A stretch of DNA of 64,000 nt from an uncultured Clostridia bacterium (GCA_948471525.1 CAOKSY010000006.1:35828-99827), one strand, 5' to 3'; counted from the first letter of the stretch, positions 1-8,933 are shown. Notes: a model not told the origin generated them from the letters alone. Program-made: numbers and translations.

Positions 1-441
1 CTTCACGTTTCCTTCGGCATTGAGGCTGAGTCTTACCTTATCTTTGCCCGCAAGTGAAAAAGTATCTATCACTTCATCCAAAAGATCTCCCCAAAGCTGC
101 GACATCGTGGGAGCCGGAGCTTCTTCGATACGGAGTATTACCTTGGTAGATACCGCCTTATAATTTTCAGTCTCGGGAGCGGATATAGTAATCTCGTATT
201 CGCCGATCTCGGTATATCCTTTTGCAGGACTGTATGTCAACTCGGCTTCCGTATGGTTGAGCGAAGCCTTAACGTCGTGTTGTTGTCCGTCATAGATGAA
301 AGTCTGTTCGGGAACTGCGCTTATAAAGCCTGCTTTCTTTTCTGTCTCCACGTCGTCTTTACAGCCGACCAAGAAAACACCGACAGACATTACTACGACA
401 AGCAGTAGCGCAAACAACACTGTGAGTCTGTTTCGTTTCAT
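1..441 (-). CDS. Lipoprotein with N-terminal MBG-like domain (3' part outside window)
   Basis: The reading frame starts at 441 behind a strong AAGGAGG site and runs off the left edge after 147 residues. It opens with a lipoprotein signal: basic MKRNR, a hydrophobic stretch, then a lipobox ending FLVGC, so Cys27 should carry the lipid. Residues about 38-105 form a beta-rich repeat with the TFIYDGQQHDVKASL and NYKAVST motifs of MBG-type domains, the same fold that fills the two giant proteins at 13835-31420. After it comes an EAPAPTMSQLWGDLLDEV segment that loosely resembles the start of the neighbouring 1008-residue lipoprotein. It is probably an outer-face membrane lipoprotein; its function is unknown. 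The rest of the protein is not visible. Confidence 0.8.
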   Translation of the reverse strand, partial: MKRNRLTVLFALLLVVVMSVGVFLVGCKDDVETEKKAGFISAVPEQTFIYDGQQHDVKASLNHTEAELTYSPAKGYTEIGEYEITISAPETENYKAVSTKVILRIEEAPAPTMSQLWGDLLDEVIDTFSLAGKDKVRLSLNAEGNVK

Positions 442-452
442 AATTTACCTCC

Positions 453-516
453 TTGAATTAAATTCAATTATTCTTCAGTATCATTGTGGAGCGGCATACT
501 GAATTCTAACTGAATT
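453..516 (-). promoter_or_regulatory. Candidate response-regulator box and promoter for the 441 lipoprotein
   Basis: Two copies of AATTCAGT (minus strand) sit exactly 11 bp apart at 516-509 and 505-498, the one-helical-turn spacing typical of OmpR/PhoB-family binding sites. They overlap where a -35 element would lie for a GATACT -10 at 482-477. A 15-base palindrome (TTGAATT-A-AATTCAA) at 453-467 lies just before the ribosome site. An OmpR-type regulator is encoded nearby at 4906-5607. The repeats are seen; the binding is inferred. Confidence 0.4.
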
Positions 517-645
517 ATCGAAAAATTTTAGGAAGTTTTAATGATTTTTGACGCAAAATAATTTGACGTACCGATAAGGTCAAAATAATTAAAATGTATT
601 GATATATAAAAATAAATATTTATTTAAAATATTACGGCGATCAAC

Positions 646-3600
646 CTAATTGACCGCCGCTACGTCGACTTTGATCCGTATTACCGAAGATGCAGATCCC
701 AAATTGACCGCTATCTCATAAAAACCGCTTTGCTTAAACATGAGTTTGAACGAGACGGAAATATTTTTGTATATAGTAGCGGGAAGGACTATGTTATACG
801 GAAACTCTATAGCCTGCCTGTCTATACGTGCGTCCGACAAAACGTAATGTCCGTCGGGATCGTCAATAATGCTGTACGATAAACCTCCGAAAGAATTCAC
901 ACGTCCTACCCTTATCCTTACGCTGAGACCGAACGTCCCGCCTTCGTCTCCGTGATAGGTGTTGAAAATCTCCGCCGCGAAAGAATAATTATAGTCCTTA
1001 AAATAATATTCTCTCGAGGGAGTAGCGTCGACTATATCGTACTTGCTCTTATCTACCTGCGGTTCTTTTGGCGAGATATAGAGCGCCACGTCTGCCGACA
1101 AACCGTCGAATTGATACGTCAGCGAATATTTTCCCGTGCGTTTGAAATATATTCCCTCGTTTATTCGAGTAGGATCTGTATAAAAAATATCGTTGGGAGT
1201 ATAAATATCAAACCCGTTGATCTTCATATATTTGAGCGGAAGCGTCGCTCTAGTCACCGTGCCGTCGGTGAGCGTCCACACTATTTCCGCCACGCGCAGT
1301 TTGGAATAGTACAGTTCCTCTTTGAACTCTAGCGTAAGCTCGTCCGTACTAGTCGCCAGTCGAACGTCGCTCGCAGGAGTTATCGCGAGTTTATATCCTT
1401 TGTAATGACCGTACAAATAGAAGTTGAGCACCGTATCGGAAGAAGACTTGATAAACCGTCTGGAAGAGGAACTTTCGCTTTCTTTAAAAATCACGTCAGA
1501 CGCATTGGTCGCATAAACGTATCTCGTCTTGATCTTTCCGTTATCAAAATGTATATCCGCGCTGATCCTATCGGGAATATCTCCCGTAGACAGTCTCTCG
1601 CCTTGCATATAAGAAGTCTTTTGAGGGCGTGAAAATTCCACGCTGTCCACATCGTCAAGTTTTATATATGTTTCTACGCATACGCAAAGCCATTTTCTCC
1701 ACTCGTAATTACCTATCTCTTCCCATATTAATTTCCACAGTTCTTTGCCTACAGGCAGACAATAAAGTTTGACCTTCTGCCAATCGTTGCTTGCCAAATC
1801 TATTTCGCTGTGATCTACTATGCGCAACTTACAATCGGAAGTCTCTCCGTAGATATTCTCTCCTTGTGCATTTATATAAGATCCGGACAAATCGTCGATC
1901 TCCTGCCGCGACATAGGCACAAAGGAATCGAAGAGCACACCGTCTTCATAAATATCGTTATATATCGGCGCAGTCTCGCCAACTCCGTCCACTGTATCAG
2001 TATCAAGTTTATAAGAGATATTAGGAGCGGATAGCAATGTCGCCGTATATTGTTTTGTACCCGCGACGTCGTTGCCGTAGAGATGAACGGCGCTGCGCTT
2101 TACGTCGTAATCGGACACGTTCCATCTTAGATATTCTTGCTCTACGGAAACCGTATCTATATAATACGCATCGCCTTTGAACAACGTCATAAACGTTTTT
2201 ATGCTTTCGCCGTCAAACCCCGCAAGAGCCAATATTCTCTCTATAGACGCGGAGATAGAACCGTCGGAATAGATGAGAGACATAAGTATCTCCTCCGCAA
2301 GCGTGCTTCCCGATTCCTGTCCGTAGGTTGCGACGGCGTCGACATTCTGTCTCGACAGCGTGTCGGACGATATGACTGCGAGGAAGTATTCTGGGATGAA
2401 ATTAGATACGATAGATTCCGCGCTCGTAAACGAAGATACAAATCTTTTGCTCAAAAAAGCCCTCGCGCCCACGCTCACGTAGACGTCGTAAGTGCCGAAG
2501 TCGTCGGGAGAAAAAGCCACGTCCAGTACGGCGCCCTTTGCTCTGTCGTATTTGTCGGAACAAAATGCGGCGCACTTATCAGAACATCGATGCGACATTC
2601 TGAAATGAAAGAAGTTGTCGCTCTCGAGGCTTTTGAGATCGCCGCCTCCTGCAAAAAGATCGAGTATATCTATCTTTGCTCTGAATTCATAATCGTATTC
2701 CATCTCCGTCCGCTCCGCAGAGGAATTTTCCAATTTGACTTTTCCCACAGTAGTTACGTCGGTAAGTCTGCCCGCTTCGTAAAGGGACTCGTCGGGTATA
2801 TATTTAGAGAGATCCTTGCGTCCGTTAGAAATGGTGTATTCCGGAACAATTACGCCCAACTCCTTTTCAGTATCGTCGCGATCGTTTCTATAATAAAGAC
2901 TTTGACAATCTACAGAACTTATCTTACCGCCTTCCAGAGCGATACATATCTCGCCCTTTAAAGAGGGAGTGCGATCGAGCATATCAGAATAATTTTCCAC
3001 TTTTGCCAATGAGAAAAATACCTTTTGCAGCACTTCGGGAAGAGAGAGAAACATATCCTTTGATACAGCGTTGTCAAGACCTTTTTTCAAATCGAAATCA
3101 AAATAATACTTAGTGCCGTCGGCATTGACGTTGCCGTCGGTAAAAAATATTCCGCCAAGCGCAACGAAAAGCGCTCCCGGCGTGGAATAATCCACTCCGC
3201 CGCCCATAGCTTTTGCCGCCGTAGTCAATGTATATATAAGAGGCGCGTGATCGAATACGTTGCGTTGATATTCGCCCGCGTCGTCCTGCCACAGACTCCA
3301 ATATAGAGTGTCGTCGCAAGAATATACGTCAAGCAATATCTTACTTTCCCCGTCGCGGACACGTTCTATTCTAAGCGCTCCCTGCTGTCCTGAGCGCGAA
3401 TTCAAATCGAGATTTAATTCAAGAGCGCATTCATATCCATCTCCCGTATTTTTATCCTCGGCTTGAGCGCGAATAGAAAAAACAACGGGTTTCTCTGTAG
3501 ATATATTCATATACTGCCTGTCGAGCGCAGCCGCGATATCGACCAAAAAATCTTGCCAAGGAGTGATGGGAAGATTTTCGTCGTTTCTTTTCGAGCCGTC

Positions 3601-3672
3601 GCAAGCCGTCGCGCATACAAATAACGAGATCAACAGCAATATCGATAATATCACAAAAACTCTGCGACGCAT
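646..3672 (-). CDS. Large surface lipoprotein, third gene of a two-component operon
   Basis: 1008 residues. Residues 1-24 are a lipoprotein signal peptide (MRRRVFVI, hydrophobic core, CATAC; Cys24 is the likely lipidated residue). The mature part is beta-rich and acidic, with no enzyme motif I recognise; the last 150 residues look like an immunoglobulin-type beta domain. The start lies one base after the stop of the histidine kinase (TAG-A-ATG), so it is translated with the regulator-kinase pair and is probably a cell-surface partner or target of that system. An early segment (PWQDFLVDIAAAL) loosely resembles one in the lipoprotein at 1-441. No homologous family can be named from sequence alone. 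Confidence 0.75.
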   Translation of the reverse strand: MRRRVFVILSILLLISLFVCATACDGSKRNDENLPITPWQDFLVDIAAALDRQYMNISTEKPVVFSIRAQAEDKNTGDGYECALELNLDLNSRSGQQGALRIERVRDGESKILLDVYSCDDTLYWSLWQDDAGEYQRNVFDHAPLIYTLTTAAKAMGGGVDYSTPGALFVALGGIFFTDGNVNADGTKYYFDFDLKKGLDNAVSKDMFLSLPEVLQKVFFSLAKVENYSDMLDRTPSLKGEICIALEGGKISSVDCQSLYYRNDRDDTEKELGVIVPEYTISNGRKDLSKYIPDESLYEAGRLTDVTTVGKVKLENSSAERTEMEYDYEFRAKIDILDLFAGGGDLKSLESDNFFHFRMSHRCSDKCAAFCSDKYDRAKGAVLDVAFSPDDFGTYDVYVSVGARAFLSKRFVSSFTSAESIVSNFIPEYFLAVISSDTLSRQNVDAVATYGQESGSTLAEEILMSLIYSDGSISASIERILALAGFDGESIKTFMTLFKGDAYYIDTVSVEQEYLRWNVSDYDVKRSAVHLYGNDVAGTKQYTATLLSAPNISYKLDTDTVDGVGETAPIYNDIYEDGVLFDSFVPMSRQEIDDLSGSYINAQGENIYGETSDCKLRIVDHSEIDLASNDWQKVKLYCLPVGKELWKLIWEEIGNYEWRKWLCVCVETYIKLDDVDSVEFSRPQKTSYMQGERLSTGDIPDRISADIHFDNGKIKTRYVYATNASDVIFKESESSSSRRFIKSSSDTVLNFYLYGHYKGYKLAITPASDVRLATSTDELTLEFKEELYYSKLRVAEIVWTLTDGTVTRATLPLKYMKINGFDIYTPNDIFYTDPTRINEGIYFKRTGKYSLTYQFDGLSADVALYISPKEPQVDKSKYDIVDATPSREYYFKDYNYSFAAEIFNTYHGDEGGTFGLSVRIRVGRVNSFGGLSYSIIDDPDGHYVLSDARIDRQAIEFPYNIVLPATIYKNISVSFKLMFKQSGFYEIAVNLGSASSVIRIKVDVAAVN

Positions 3673-3673
3673 T

Positions 3674-4909
3674 CTAACCCCGCTCAGGCAGCGTAGCGGT
3701 TATGACTATACCGCTGGGCACGTTGTGCATAGCGTATATCCTGCCGCCGACTTCCTCGACTATATTTTTGGCAATAGCAAGTCCCAGACCGGTTCCCTGC
3801 GTACTCTTTGCGTTTTCACCCCTGAAAAATCTATCGAATATCTTTTCCTCGTCGCCGTCGGCAATACCTATGCCTGTATCGGCAACGCTGAGTATACATC
3901 CGCCGTCGCCGCGCTTGAGAGTAACCTTTATCCTATCCCCCTCTCGAGTATACTTGACGGAGTTTTCCAATAGAATGATGACAAGCTGCTTTAGTTTTTC
4001 CGCGTCTATGTTCGCGGGCGCGGATTGAATATTTGCGATAAGCGTACGGTTGGACTCGCCTATTATCTCGCTGTATATCTCGAGTACTCCGGATACGGTT
4101 TCTCCCGCGTCGGACACCTTGTCCGTCTTTGCAGACGGCGTAGAAACGCTGCGCATAAGATCCTGAGACAGAGAAGTTATGTGCTCTACTTCGCTTATAG
4201 TATTCTCAAGCAGATCGCTAACTTGCAAGACCGTGCTGTCGGGCGAAGCCAAAATATTTTCCATATTGCCGCGTATCACGGTCAACGGAGTGCGTATCTC
4301 GTGAGTCATCTCGTGAATAAACTGCTTTTGCTGATTTATCGCGCGCACCACGGGACGTCCCATCAAAAAGGCAAATGCGGTATATATACCCATTACCGTT
4401 ACGAACGCGACAGGGAAAAACCATACGAACGGCGTAACTTTATCGTATTCTTCAAGCAAGTCCGCCTGCATCAAAAGTTTGATATATACGCCGTCTCCAT
4501 AGACGAACGTGTAAGTCTTATAAGAGTAATCGCCGATCTTTTCCGATACGACTTTATTGAAATAAGAGGGCAAGCCTGTAATATTTTTTTCGAGATAATC
4601 ATTGGACGTATAGGCTCCCAAAGTGCTGTTGTCGTCGCGCCTCTTGTACATTACGATATCTATATTTTCTCTATACAGAAAATGATCGCCGTCGTTTTCT
4701 TCTAGCAGCGTCTCTATCGACGACAGTTGACTTTCGCCCAATCTGTCGGCATATTCGCGCATTATTCTGTCAGCCGTCTTATCTCCGACAGCCAAAGCCT
4801 GACATACCAATCCCGCTCCGAGAATTATAAGTATCGCAAGCGTGACGAATCCTGCAATCCAAGCTCTGCTCTGCCAACTCTTTGTAGTAATGATATGACT
4901 GCTGTTCAT
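3674..4909 (-). CDS. Sensor histidine kinase
   Basis: 411 residues, class I membrane histidine kinase. Transmembrane helices at about 17-40 and 160-184 flank an extracytoplasmic sensor of about 120 residues. The HisKA H-box is FIHEMTHEIRTPL with His203 as phosphoacceptor; the ATPase domain carries the N-box (LLENSVKYT), G1 (DTGIGIADGDE), F-box (FDRFFRGE) and G2 (GTGLGLAIAKNIVEE). It should autophosphorylate and pass phosphate to the regulator encoded just upstream, whose stop overlaps this start by four bases (ATGA). A GGAGAGG ribosome site precedes the ATG. The sensed signal is unknown; the downstream lipoprotein in the same operon may take part in sensing. Confidence 0.93.
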   Translation of the reverse strand: MNSSHIITTKSWQSRAWIAGFVTLAILIILGAGLVCQALAVGDKTADRIMREYADRLGESQLSSIETLLEENDGDHFLYRENIDIVMYKRRDDNSTLGAYTSNDYLEKNITGLPSYFNKVVSEKIGDYSYKTYTFVYGDGVYIKLLMQADLLEEYDKVTPFVWFFPVAFVTVMGIYTAFAFLMGRPVVRAINQQKQFIHEMTHEIRTPLTVIRGNMENILASPDSTVLQVSDLLENTISEVEHITSLSQDLMRSVSTPSAKTDKVSDAGETVSGVLEIYSEIIGESNRTLIANIQSAPANIDAEKLKQLVIILLENSVKYTREGDRIKVTLKRGDGGCILSVADTGIGIADGDEEKIFDRFFRGENAKSTQGTGLGLAIAKNIVEEVGGRIYAMHNVPSGIVITATLPERG

Positions 4910-5607
4910 TGTCTATCCTCTCCGCCGTCCGATCTGTATCCGCTTTCCGTCCATCGATAGCCCACCGTCTTCAACGTCTGCAGACAGTCCTGCATACCTA
5001 TCGACGAAAGCAACTTCCTCAATCTGTATACGTAGACCTCAATAACGTTCTGAATAGTGTCGCTGTAAAATCCGCATACACTGTCAAAAAGCTGTTGCTT
5101 AGTGACCGTGATCTCTTTATTTTTAATCAAGGTCTCCAGCACCTCGTACATTTTTCCGTTGATCGGCAATTCCTTATCTCTGTACGTAACGCTCTTGCTC
5201 TTATAATCGACGTTTAAATCGCCGAGCTTGTACCTCAACGCACGGAAATCCCTGTGATATCTGCGCATAGTCGCCTGAACCCTAGCAAGCAATTCCTCTC
5301 TGGAAAATGGCTTGACCATATAGTCGTCCGCTCCGAGATTGAGGAATTCTACTTTACGTTCGAGCTGACCTATAGCGGATAGAATTATTATAGGCGTAAG
5401 CTTCTGTTTGCGCACGCTTCTCAATACTTCTTCCCCGTTCATTTTCGGCAACATAATATCGAGTATGACGATGTCGTATTCTTCAGTAAGAATTTTATTC
5501 AATCCGCTCTCTCCGTCATAAGCCGCATCGGTATCGGCAATTCCCGCCAACATAAGTCTCAACGCGTCCGACAACGGCTTGTCGTCTTCGATAACAAGCG
5601 CTCTCAT
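4906..5607 (-). CDS. OmpR/PhoB-family response regulator
   Basis: 233 residues. The receiver domain (1-115) has the acidic pair EDD at 7-9, phosphoacceptor Asp50 in VILDIMLP, Ser77 and Lys99 in YMVKPFSREEL. A winged-helix DNA-binding domain of the Trans_reg_C type (about 130-225) ends in VYVYRLRKLL and TVGYRW. It starts behind AAGGAGAGG. The order regulator-kinase-lipoprotein, with a four-base overlap and then a one-base gap, marks one operon. Direct repeats at 498-516, in front of the next lipoprotein, are a candidate target. Confidence 0.95.
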   Translation of the reverse strand: MRALVIEDDKPLSDALRLMLAGIADTDAAYDGESGLNKILTEEYDIVILDIMLPKMNGEEVLRSVRKQKLTPIIILSAIGQLERKVEFLNLGADDYMVKPFSREELLARVQATMRRYHRDFRALRYKLGDLNVDYKSKSVTYRDKELPINGKMYEVLETLIKNKEITVTKQQLFDSVCGFYSDTIQNVIEVYVYRLRKLLSSIGMQDCLQTLKTVGYRWTESGYRSDGGEDRQ

Positions 5608-5659
5608 AGTATCCCTCTCCTTGTATGTATATACGTATGCGTAATTTATATATTTATTC

Positions 5660-5686
5660 GCAGTGCCCGAAAAGCACTGCCTTTTT
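5660..5686 (+). terminator. Hairpin GCAGTGC/GCACTGC with T tract
   Basis: A 7-bp perfect stem (5660-5666 with 5674-5680, loop CCGAAAA) is followed on the plus strand by CTTTTT. No plus-strand gene ends here, so it may instead be a 5' leader hairpin of the regulator operon read on the minus strand. Confidence 0.4.
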
Positions 5687-5764
5687 AGTCAATAAACCTA
5701 TAGTTTTACTGACTTTGCAGCATTTTCTAAAAAACGCGCTTTCGTCGGTTATTTCTACACAATA

Positions 5765-5793
5765 AGTATACCCTAAAGCCCTGTCTAATTCAA
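5765..5793 (-). promoter_or_regulatory. Candidate sigma-A promoter of the regulator-kinase-lipoprotein operon
   Basis: TTGAAT (5793-5788), 17-base spacer, TATACT (5770-5765) on the minus strand. It implies a leader of about 150 nt carrying the hairpin at 5660-5680. Confidence 0.45.
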
Positions 5794-5910
5794 TATCTTT
5801 GGGTCAAATAATGTATACTTTTCTTAGAATAAATCGTTATTTGTCGACAGTATATTGCAAATCGAGCCTTATTATCGCGCGGCAACTAAATCTCTCGATC
5901 ATTTATTTGG

Positions 5911-6093
5911 ATGAGATTTCTCGACTATGCTCGTAAGGAGCGAAGCGACGGCATAGCGAGCAAGCAGGTGCGTCTCGTGCGAGCGTCAATGACAAGTCAT
6001 AAAGTCGTCATATTGAGCGTAACGTAGTGCAGTCGAAATATCTAATCAATTTGATTAATAGGATTAGATCTCTCCGCTACGGTCGAGATGACA
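5911..6093. repeat. Dispersed intergenic repeat, copy A
   Basis: This sequence shares several blocks with 22785-23063: the GATTTCTCGACTA start, a CGTCATATTGA..CGAAATATCTAA block (6006-6045) and a CTCTCC..TCGAGATGAC block (6070-6093). A central module, GTAAGGAGCGAAGC to GAGCGTCAATGAC (5933-5993), also occurs in the second copy but inverted. It is non-coding, full of CTCGA/TCGAG, and of unknown function. Confidence 0.7.
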
Positions 6094-6198
6094 GCTTTTT
6101 TGCTAGAAATTACAGAATTATTAAATTATAAAAACGTGAGGTGGGAAGCGAGATGAATAAATAAGGAATAGGTAGATTTTTCGTTGAGACGCTATAAG

Positions 6199-6239
6199 AA
6201 AAAAATCGCTCGTACTTGACGTACGAGTCGACTTTTTTA
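6199..6239 (-). terminator. Terminator of sleB-ypeB
   Basis: CTCGTAC/GTACGAG stem (6209-6215 with 6221-6227) is extended by TCG/CGA and A-rich/T-rich flanks on both sides, so it can work in both directions. It lies about 60 bases after the ypeB stop. Confidence 0.75.
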
Positions 6240-6300
6240 TTACAGTGTATCGGCGGAGATGCCTATTTACTTTTATTCAGCCTCGCTTTCCGCCGAAATC

Positions 6301-7662
6301 CTACATCAACAGTTCGCCTTCGTCGCTATCGATGACCTGCATTACGCGCACTTCTTTACCGGTGAGAGCGTCGACGAATATATAGAAATTGTAACCGTCC
6401 ATACTTCCGAAGACCTCATAGGTCAAAAGTTCGTTGCCGCCGCGCATAGGGATAAGCGCGAGCCTTACCGAAGTTACGCTCATTCCGCCGAAATCCATAT
6501 TGGTTATCTCGCCCTCGGTCACTTTGGGAGTATCGAGTTCTCGAGCAGTGTGATTGTGGATATAATTCAATCCCTCGAATCCCACTATCTTGCCGTCGTC
6601 GAGCGAAACTTTGACCTTTATCATATCGGGATAAAGTATTACGCCGTCTTGTTTATAGCACATATTGACGAATAGAATACCGTCGGTCACGCAGGCATAT
6701 ACTCCTTCCATATTTTCATAGCCCTGCTTGGACATATACTGTTCGGCAAGAGTTACGCCTTCTTCCACGCTGAGTTTAGGTTCTTGGGAATCGAACGAAC
6801 AATCCCACATAACTATCGCCCCGCCTTTTTTCGCCAACTGTACGCTTGCAATATTGCCGTCTTTCATAGTCACTTGATATAGATAAGAATCAAAGCCGTT
6901 GCTGTTTTCGGTAATAAACTCTACGCCGCTGACTTCGTAATCGCAAAGTATTCCTTTTATGCGATCTTCCTGACCGTCTTTTGAAACATCTTCTCCGCTC
7001 AAGCCCTTGACTTCTCTGTCAGTAAGCGAATCGCTGAACGCTCCGTCGTATATCAATGACGGATATTCTATCGTGCCGTCTCCGAGCGACGTTGCGATAT
7101 TGACGAAATCCACATTCAATTTTTCTATTCCGCCGACTATCTTCTTGCCCGCTACGAGACTCTCTTTTACTCCGCCGAGGCTTTTGCCGAGTTTGTAAGT
7201 CGCCTGATAAAGTCCGTCGAGATTATTTCTGTCTTCGTCGGTAAGATCGATCCCGTTGGCAATCTTCTGCGCAAGATACTTGCAGTAATCTCCCACCTGA
7301 TTGCAGTACTTTATCACCGCGGACATGTCGTAACCGTTATACGACAGCGTAGTCAGATTTGCTACTGCCGTCTGCGAATTCATTGCGATCTCTATCAGCA
7401 TCTCGTTGACAAGACTTTGCGTCCTGGTCACGCGGAGTTTTGACAATCCGTTTTCCATATTAAGCAGACTGTCTGTAAGAGTATAATACGCATTCTCGTA
7501 ATTATACTCGCTGTTTGCCATCCATTTGGCTTCCTGAGACTTGGATATTCCCAAGAATACCGACAGCACCGTTATCGCGGCTATGACAATTATAGCCATC
7601 GTTATCAAAAATGCTTTCCAGCCCTTTGTCATTACAATTCTGCCGGACGCGTCTCTCAACAT
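6301..7662 (-). CDS. ypeB: Germination protein YpeB
   Basis: 453 residues, close to the family's usual 450. One N-terminal transmembrane helix at about 17-41, then the YpeB region (YENAYYTLTDSLLNMENGLSKL, with NQVGDYCKYLAQKI around 105), and C-terminal PepSY-type repeats (VTLAEQYMSKQGYENMEG; YIFVDALTGKEVRVMQV). In known spore formers YpeB sits at the spore inner membrane and is needed to localise and stabilise the cortex-lytic enzyme SleB. It starts 12 bases after the sleB stop behind GAGGTG, so the two are one operon. Expression is expected in the forespore from the promoter at 8398-8427. Confidence 0.93.
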   Translation of the reverse strand: MLRDASGRIVMTKGWKAFLITMAIIVIAAITVLSVFLGISKSQEAKWMANSEYNYENAYYTLTDSLLNMENGLSKLRVTRTQSLVNEMLIEIAMNSQTAVANLTTLSYNGYDMSAVIKYCNQVGDYCKYLAQKIANGIDLTDEDRNNLDGLYQATYKLGKSLGGVKESLVAGKKIVGGIEKLNVDFVNIATSLGDGTIEYPSLIYDGAFSDSLTDREVKGLSGEDVSKDGQEDRIKGILCDYEVSGVEFITENSNGFDSYLYQVTMKDGNIASVQLAKKGGAIVMWDCSFDSQEPKLSVEEGVTLAEQYMSKQGYENMEGVYACVTDGILFVNMCYKQDGVILYPDMIKVKVSLDDGKIVGFEGLNYIHNHTARELDTPKVTEGEITNMDFGGMSVTSVRLALIPMRGGNELLTYEVFGSMDGYNFYIFVDALTGKEVRVMQVIDSDEGELLM

Positions 7663-7674
7663 AATTTCACCTCA

Positions 7675-8370
7675 CTAAACCGCAAACCTATGTTTGCCTA
7701 TCGTCAATTTGACTTTTCTCGACCAGATCCAAGAACTCGTTGCGGTTGCCGGATTGTAATAATATATACAACCGTTGGTCGGATCCCATCCGTTCATAGC
7801 GTCTCTCGCCGCGTTATATGCGCTTGTATTCGGTTCAAGATTGATTTGCCCGTCAGCTACAGCCGTAAACGCATAGGGCTGATAAATTACTCCTGAAATG
7901 GAATTGGGGAAGGAACTGCTGCGCACTCTGTTGAGTACAACCGCGCCTACCGCGACCTGCCCGAGATAAGGCTCCCCTCTCGCTTCCGCATAAATGCACT
8001 TTGCGAGCAAATAGATGTCAGACGAGTTATACGAACTGTTGCTGCTGCTTCCCGACGAAAGCGTCATACCCAGCGCCGCAGCCGTCTTTGCGCCTACGAT
8101 ACCGTCGACGACAAGTCCGTTTTTCTGCTGAAATCTCTTGACCGCCGCTACAGTTTTTGAACCGTAAATACCGTCCACGGTGCCGCAGTTATAGCCCCAT
8201 CTGTTGAGCTTTGTCTGCAAAGTACGCACCTGAGAACCGCTCGATCCGCTCTTGAGTACGGCAACTTCTTCAGTAGGTTCTACGTAGTAAAACGATACCA
8301 GTCCGACCGTCAAAGTCACCAAAAGCATGAGCGCGACAAGGCTTGTCTTGATAATAACTTTCTTATCCAT
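7675..8370 (-). CDS. sleB: Spore cortex-lytic enzyme SleB
   Basis: 231 residues counted from the ATG at 8370, chosen because AGGAGA lies just upstream; an in-frame ATG at 8409 has no such site and would lie upstream of the predicted transcription start. Order: signal/anchor helix about 6-28, peptidoglycan-binding domain 41-100 (LQTKLNRWGY, DGIYGSKTVAAVKRFQ), Ser/Asn linker, then the Hydrolase_2/SleB catalytic domain 118-231 with CIYAEARGEPYLGQVAVGAV; Glu129 corresponds to the catalytic Glu of the family. It cleaves muramic-lactam cortex peptidoglycan as a lytic transglycosylase during germination. It is followed by its partner ypeB. Confidence 0.95.
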   Translation of the reverse strand: MDKKVIIKTSLVALMLLVTLTVGLVSFYYVEPTEEVAVLKSGSSGSQVRTLQTKLNRWGYNCGTVDGIYGSKTVAAVKRFQQKNGLVVDGIVGAKTAAALGMTLSSGSSSNSSYNSSDIYLLAKCIYAEARGEPYLGQVAVGAVVLNRVRSSSFPNSISGVIYQPYAFTAVADGQINLEPNTSAYNAARDAMNGWDPTNGCIYYYNPATATSSWIWSRKVKLTIGKHRFAV

Positions 8371-8397
8371 AATTTCTCCTTTTTGCATATTCGATAG

Positions 8398-8427
8398 GAT
8401 TATTTCCACGGCAAAAAGTTTTTATAC
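8398..8427 (-). promoter_or_regulatory. Sigma-F/sigma-G-type promoter of sleB-ypeB
   Basis: GTATA (8427-8423), 15-base spacer, GGAAATAATC (8407-8398) fits the forespore consensus GwATA-N15-GGnnAnAnT. The start point would fall near 8391, leaving a short leader that contains the ribosome site. A very similar element precedes spoIIR. Confidence 0.6.
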
Positions 8428-8626
8428 GCACAAGAAAAAATCAGGACGGTGGCGCAGTATTTTTTGCGTAATCAACCTTCTATAAAATTATTGTATATTT
8501 GCTATCTTACGTCTTTTTTATCAATCGCTTCTCGCGATTTAAATCGACTTAAAATACCGTTGGATAAATAATCTTAGAATTAATCGTATTATATTGCAGT
8601 ATGACACGACATATTTTGTTATTATG

Positions 8627-8655
8627 TTGACATAATATTAATGTTGTTATAAAAT
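8627..8655 (+). promoter_or_regulatory. Sigma-A promoter of the 77-residue membrane protein
   Basis: TTGACA (8627-8632), 17-base spacer, TAAAAT (8650-8655), ending 31 bases before the ATG at 8687. Confidence 0.7.
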
Positions 8656-8686
8656 AATAATATAAACGAATAAGGAGGTCGAAATA

Positions 8687-8920
8687 ATGTCAATCAATAA
8701 CAGCTTCAAAAGTTTACCCAGACTCGTACAGATCATTCTTCTTCTGATACCCGGCGTAAACTGGATCACCGAGATCGTCGTCCGCGCTTCCGCGGCTATG
8801 CACGGCAAGGCTTTGAAACAAATCATCGTGCTTATTTTTGCAATTCTTCCTACCGGCGTACTGCTCGGCTGGATCGACTTGTTCTCTTGCCTGATACAGA
8901 AGAAACTTATTTTAACCTGA
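8687..8920 (+). CDS. Small two-helix membrane protein, unknown function
   Basis: 77 residues, starting behind a near-perfect AAGGAGG, with its own sigma-A promoter and a strong terminator, so it is a free-standing gene. Two hydrophobic helices (about 12-32 and 43-64) flank a short hydrophilic loop (RASAAMHGKALKQ). No family is recognised. It lies between the two sporulation transcripts but reads the other way from a vegetative-type promoter, so there is no direct evidence that it serves sporulation. Confidence 0.7.
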   Translation: MSINNSFKSLPRLVQIILLLIPGVNWITEIVVRASAAMHGKALKQIIVLIFAILPTGVLLGWIDLFSCLIQKKLILT

Positions 8921-8933
8921 TGTTAAAAAATCT

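Larger units (their letters stand above)
5608..6300. other. Intergenic region without a gene (693 bp)
   Basis: No convincing open reading frame. It holds a candidate sigma-A promoter for the regulator operon (5765-5793), a hairpin at 5660-5680 with a plus-strand T tract, one copy of a dispersed repeat (5911-6093) and the ypeB terminator (6199-6239). Confidence 0.7.

Noticed and set aside
2137..2961. Long plus-strand frame opposite the 1008-residue lipoprotein
   Set aside because: It lies antisense in a real gene; composition (Arg/Tyr/His-rich, low Glu) is typical of shadow frames here. Similar frames lie opposite most genes, up to about 720 codons opposite the giant genes.
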